Origin: Christensenella sp. UBA941
GTDB taxonomy: Bacteria > Bacillota > Clostridia > Christensenellales > UBA941
Length of the DNA stretch: 30,511 nucleotides
Reading direction: 5' to 3'
Assembly (NCBI GenBank): GCA_002293365.1
Contig: DBDD01000239.1
Coordinates: 1-30,511 of the forward strand
Part shown: piece by piece, positions 28,296 to 30,511 of the stretch
Layout of the letters: each line of letters begins with the position of its first letter
Numbering within the stretch: position 1 is the stretch's first letter
The notes under the pieces: generated by a model
Told to the model about the DNA's origin: nothing
Databases searched by the model: none
What the model saw: the letters and a program-made list of their open reading frames with translations, nothing else
Translations under genes and position numbers: made by a program

Positions 28296-28508
28296 CTACG
28301 CGGTCAATTCATTGTACTTCGCGACAGCTTCGGGCAGCGATTCGCACAACCAGACGACCTTGCCGTTGCGGGCCGTAACTTCGAACACAATTCGTTCTGT
28401 CCGTAGATAGCAGACGGCGACCATCTCGACGCCGTTTTCAGATTTCGCCAACGCATGGCGAAAAGTCCGCTTGCGCATTTCCCTTAAATCTGTTAAATCA
28501 ATTCGCAT
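28296..28508 (-). CDS. hypothetical phage protein
   Basis: 70 aa with GGAGG 7 nt before ATG. Basic N-terminus (DLREMRKRTFRHALAKS), strands in the middle (VEMVAVCYLRTERIVFEVTARNGKVVWL) and a short helix at the end. A perfect hairpin (28525-28544) precedes the ribosome site. It lies downstream of a terminator, so it probably has its own promoter, not identified. Function unknown. Confidence 0.6.
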   Translation of the reverse strand: MRIDLTDLREMRKRTFRHALAKSENGVEMVAVCYLRTERIVFEVTARNGKVVWLCESLPEAVAKYNELTA

Positions 28509-28524
28509 TTTATCACCTCCGAAA

Positions 28525-28544
28525 GCATTATGGCGCGATAATGC
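28525..28544 (-). promoter_or_regulatory. hairpin before a ribosome site
   Basis: GCATTAT (28525-28531) and ATAATGC (28538-28544) with a GGCGCG loop form a perfect 7-bp stem 5 nt upstream of the GGAGG of the 70-aa gene. It may act as an operator or affect translation. Confidence 0.35.
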
Positions 28545-28579
28545 GGTCGAGGTATGAAAGGTATTGTCGAGAATAGGCG

Positions 28580-28603
28580 AAAAAAAGCGGCCCGCGAGAG
28601 CCG
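28580..28603 (-). terminator. intrinsic terminator after the SH3-like gene
   Basis: On the minus strand a 6-bp stem CGGCTC/GGGCCG (one G-U) with a TCGC loop is followed by C and seven T. It begins 1 nt after the stop of the SH3-like gene and ends the lysis transcript. Confidence 0.75.
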
Positions 28604-28604
28604 A

Positions 28605-28958
28605 TTACGCAATCTTTGCAAACTTGGGGTTGCTGGTGATGTAGCCGATTGTTCCGTCGAGAAGTTCGGCTTGAAACCACCCATTGGGCGCGACGGCAAC
28701 CAATATAAGCCTTTGCCCCTTGCTGACGGTGGCGATCTTAGCGCTCGATGATTTCGGTTGCGTTCTGACATTGACGATTTCGCCGGTTATTTCGACTGTC
28801 TGGATTTCGACAGGCGCTATCGGCGCGTCGGGTTCCGCTTTTTCGATACGCTTTGGCTTACGGTATTCCTCCGGCTTCGACTCGATAATATACAGCCTCT
28901 GCCAGCCGTAAACGGGATTTCGCGACTTATCCTCCCGCCATTCGTCGCTGACATACAC
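28605..28958 (-). CDS. SH3-like protein, downstream part of an amber-interrupted frame
   Basis: 117 aa if begun at the GTG at 28958, which has no ribosome site. The C-terminal half is an SH3b-like domain (ITGEIVNVRTQPKSSSAKI, GQRLILVAVAPNGWFQAEL, GTIGYITSN) of the kind in cell-wall proteins. The frame does not start naturally here; it continues upstream with coding character to a TAG at 29118 and beyond. It lies in the lysis region. The active form may be a readthrough product, or the gene may be damaged. Confidence 0.5.
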   Translation of the reverse strand: MYVSDEWREDKSRNPVYGWQRLYIIESKPEEYRKPKRIEKAEPDAPIAPVEIQTVEITGEIVNVRTQPKSSSAKIATVSKGQRLILVAVAPNGWFQAELLDGTIGYITSNPKFAKIA

Positions 28959-29156
28959 ATGATTCTGTCGTCCCGATTTGCATTTCTTCGCTGAACAAAT
29001 ATGATGAACATCAAGGTCTGTCGAGCGGAGGGTGTCACCGCAGTAAAGACAGGTTAAGATATGATAGAGAATGATTTCGTACTCGCCGGGGCCCGTGTTG
29101 TCTGCCCCGGCGTCGACCTATTCGTTTATTGCATCTTGCGCAAGAACGTCGGCCAT
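28959..29156 (-). other. N-terminal, zinc-finger-like part of the same frame, with an in-frame TAG
   Basis: From ATG 29156 (GGAG 9 nt upstream) the frame runs twelve codons (MADVLAQDAINE), meets TAG at 29120-29118, and continues in the same frame with VDAGADNTGPGEYEIILYHI. A Cys/His set follows (CLYCGD, DVHHIC, KKC) that looks like a zinc finger or HNH-type module. No ATG, GTG or TTG lies between the TAG and 28958. The intact product would be about 183 aa: zinc finger plus SH3. Alternatives are a simple nonsense mutation or regulated stop readthrough. Confidence 0.5.
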
Positions 29157-29158
29157 GA

Positions 29159-29371
29159 TTACATGCTCCGAATATCGGGCAGTGGTTTTATTTTCGCGGG
29201 GCTTGCTCCGGCCTTTAGTGCCGCCGACCCATCATTTTTGATATCGCTACTCGGTGTAGACAATTCTGCAAAAAGCTGATTGAGTTTTGCCGCGGCCACT
29301 GCCTCATCTTCTGCCGTGTATGGATTGACATGAGAGTAAGGGGTTATCGCCCCCCGGCATGTAGCATCCAT
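29159..29371 (-). CDS. hypothetical small phage protein
   Basis: 70 aa. The ATG lies 4 nt after the holin-like stop, so translation is probably coupled. Middle segment is helical (YTAEDEAVAAAKLNQLFAEL); the tail is loose. It sits between holin and the zinc-finger frame in the lysis region. No family recognised. Confidence 0.5.
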   Translation of the reverse strand: MDATCRGAITPYSHVNPYTAEDEAVAAAKLNQLFAELSTPSSDIKNDGSAALKAGASPAKIKPLPDIRSM

Positions 29372-29375
29372 CCCT

Positions 29376-29735
29376 CTACGCGCCCTTCATTCGCTGTACC
29401 GCCGAGTAACCGCCGTTGGTGGTAAGCGATACGATAGCCGCATTCAATAGGCACCGCGCCGCCGATTCACCCGTGAGTCCGGTCGTGAAAGCGTTCGCCA
29501 AAAGCAATACGACGAGCGCCAATAGGTAGCTCCAAACCTGTGTAGGCAGTTTCTGGACGAGCGCAGATTTCTTTGTGATCTGTACGATGGTTGCCACGAT
29601 GGCCGACGCGCCCGCCAGTGTGCCGAGTGTCGCCCAGTCGGTGAATTCCAGTGCCCCCGCTCCATCGTCGGCCAGCGCCACAGGCAATGCCAAGATGAGC
29701 GCCAGTACGACCATTACGAGTATAAGTTTCTTCAT
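29376..29735 (-). CDS. holin-like protein
   Basis: 119 aa with an N-terminal signal-like segment (KKLILVMVVLALILALPVALA), then two or three hydrophobic helices with the pattern seen in Clostridia phage holins: WATLGTLAGASAIVATIVQITKKSALVQKLPTQ, YLLALVVLLLANAFTTGL, and AALLNAAIVS-like. Holins make the membrane lesion that lets the endolysin reach the wall. It directly follows the lysin and a TM gene in the leftward operon and overlaps its neighbour by ATGA. Assignment by topology and context, not by a strict motif. Confidence 0.65.
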   Translation of the reverse strand: MKKLILVMVVLALILALPVALADDGAGALEFTDWATLGTLAGASAIVATIVQITKKSALVQKLPTQVWSYLLALVVLLLANAFTTGLTGESAARCLLNAAIVSLTTNGGYSAVQRMKGA

Positions 29736-30145
29736 TTGAATTCCTCCGTATCATCTATTTGTTCAGGCACTCCCATAGAGCGCATCAAACCAATGGTATC
29801 TTCCTCCATCTGCCCCGCCGCGAGACCATTTATAAAGTTGAAGTACACGCGCTGCGCCCTGTTCGCTGCTTTTAGGGCGGTGTCCATCTTGCCGTTCACA
29901 TGCCCCTCTTTCACGGCGATGGCCGTCGCAATGGTAAGGCTGGTGTTTGCGGACATAAGGCCCATCGAAAGAGCGTTTACCTTTGCGCGGATATGCGCTT
30001 GCGCATCTGCTTTTTGTTTCGCGGCCTTTTCGACAACCTCCGCTTTCTTGCGTTTCTTCCTGTCAAGAAGAAACAAGCCGCCAATAACCGCAACCAGAAG
30101 TGCCTCTGCTCCGCCTATAATTGCCACAAGGACAACGTCGCTCAC
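29732..30145 (-). CDS. TM plus coiled-coil phage lysis-region protein
   Basis: 137 aa from GTG 30145. One N-terminal TM helix (VVLVAIIGGAEALLVAVIGGLFLL), then a basic coiled coil (RKKRKKAEVVEKAAKQKADAQAHIRAK), then a helical soluble end. It overlaps the holin-like gene by ATGA and starts at the lysin stop. Such proteins are frequent between endolysin and holin in Clostridia phages and may assist lysis; function not proven. Confidence 0.6.
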   Translation of the reverse strand: MSDVVLVAIIGGAEALLVAVIGGLFLLDRKKRKKAEVVEKAAKQKADAQAHIRAKVNALSMGLMSANTSLTIATAIAVKEGHVNGKMDTALKAANRAQRVYFNFINGLAAGQMEEDTIGLMRSMGVPEQIDDTEEFK

Positions 30146-30511
30146 CTACTCCACCGCCTTCAAGTAGTTCGCTGTACACCAGCCAATAGCGTTTACCGTG
30201 CCAACCTCGCGCAGCAGATACCACATATATTGGTCGTCCGCTTTCGCGTCCAGCACTTCGACGATTTCACCCGTAATGACCTTGCCCACCACACCGTACT
30301 TCGTGCCGGGGCCGCTGCGTATGTTGCTGTACGTGGAGCCGGCGTAAACATACAGCGCCGGAATATCCGGGTCGGCGTCGGGCACGCATTCCGGCTCCGG
30401 TTCTGTCGCGGGCATGGGCTTTCCGGAAACGAGCGCGCGGAACTCGTCCATGTCGAGGCATGGGCAAGCGGTGGGGTATTTCTTGCCCGTCAGCTTGCCG
30501 TTTTTGTACGT
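30146..30511 (-). CDS. SH3b-containing endolysin, C-terminal part (cut by window edge)
   Basis: The frame is open through the right edge; the visible 121 codons end the gene. After a short segment reading YKNGKLTGKKYPTACPCLDM and a Glu/Pro linker (TEPEPECVPDADPD) comes a bacterial SH3 domain (YSNIRSGPGTKYGVVGKVITGEIVEVLD, then WYLLREV and GWCTANYLKAVE) that binds cell wall. With the holin-like gene downstream, it is most likely the phage endolysin, with an N-terminal catalytic domain outside the window. The catalytic class is unknown. Confidence 0.7.
   Translation of the reverse strand, partial: TYKNGKLTGKKYPTACPCLDMDEFRALVSGKPMPATEPEPECVPDADPDIPALYVYAGSTYSNIRSGPGTKYGVVGKVITGEIVEVLDAKADDQYMWYLLREVGTVNAIGWCTANYLKAVE

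Larger units (their letters stand above)
4519..30511. mobile_element. prophage, left part (continues beyond window)
   Basis: Starting at the junction in the deacetylase gene there is a continuous set of phage genes: serine integrase, methyltransferases, RusA, replication and recombination genes, a CI/Cro-like switch, and a lysis cassette. No terminase, portal, capsid or tail gene appears. Because the lysis genes at the right edge are also transcribed leftward, the structural genes and the right attachment site should lie to the right of 30511. The integrase and operons look intact, so the element may be inducible; this is inferred. Confidence 0.9.

Noticed and set aside
4519..30511. Phage-wide TAG recoding
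   Set aside because: Several well-defined genes end with TAG directly before the next start, so TAG is an ordinary stop here.
1..30511. CRISPR array or insertion sequence
   Set aside because: No regularly spaced repeats, no transposase and no terminal inverted repeats with target duplication were seen.

Overview
The window is a bacterial chromosome segment of about 4.5 kb followed by the left part of a large prophage that runs off the right edge. Strong GGAGG-type ribosome sites, frequent GTG and TTG starts, a PdaB-like polysaccharide deacetylase of the kind found in spore formers, a MATE pump, a large serine integrase and a Bacillota-style phage gene set (RecT/YqaJ, G39P-like loader, DUF6378, DUF551, XRE/Cro-like switch) point to a fairly GC-rich member of the Clostridia. 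The species cannot be named from the sequence.

Host part (1-4515): a bidirectional terminator, tRNA-Glu(CTC), a six-TM voltage-gated-type potassium channel, a divergent DUF362 protein, a convergent MATE transporter, and a PdaB-like NodB-fold deacetylase. The deacetylase stops abruptly where the integrase gene begins, so the prophage sits inside it. The rest of the deacetylase gene should lie at the other prophage end, outside the window.

Phage early region (4519-25132, almost all leftward): the serine integrase with a 55-aa coupled gene; small Cys-rich proteins; an orphan C5 and an orphan adenine-type methyltransferase; RusA; DUF6378; a helicase loader and a replisome organiser that carries an origin-like repeat block; then a recombination block of RecT, a HerA-type ATPase and a YqaJ exonuclease; more small phage proteins; a tRNA-like element within about 650 bp that has no convincing protein gene; two ParB-fold proteins; and small genes leading up to a Cro-like regulator. 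Most junctions are ATGA overlaps or gaps of 1-3 nt, which indicates one long polycistronic unit.

Lysogeny region (23.5-28.3 kb): a CI-type XRE repressor lacking a protease domain faces the Cro-like gene across a 50-bp interrupted palindrome with two near-consensus promoters. Four rightward genes here end inside the 3' end of a leftward gene (overlaps of 26, 74, 77 and 30 nt). A lipoprotein with a C-terminal SH3b domain follows the repressor and looks like a lysogenic conversion or exclusion gene.

Lysis region (28.3-30.5 kb, leftward): the C-terminal part of a probable SH3b endolysin cut by the window edge, a TM/coiled-coil protein, a holin-like protein, a small protein, a Zn-finger plus SH3-like frame broken by an in-frame TAG, and a last small gene before a strong terminator. 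Capsid, terminase and tail genes are not in the window and should lie to the right.

Leads most worth following: the HerA ATPase inside a YqaJ/RecT operon; the 172-nt tRNA-like element; the convergent 3'-overlap architecture around the switch; the prophage splitting a sporulation-type gene; and the amber-interrupted frame near the lysis genes.
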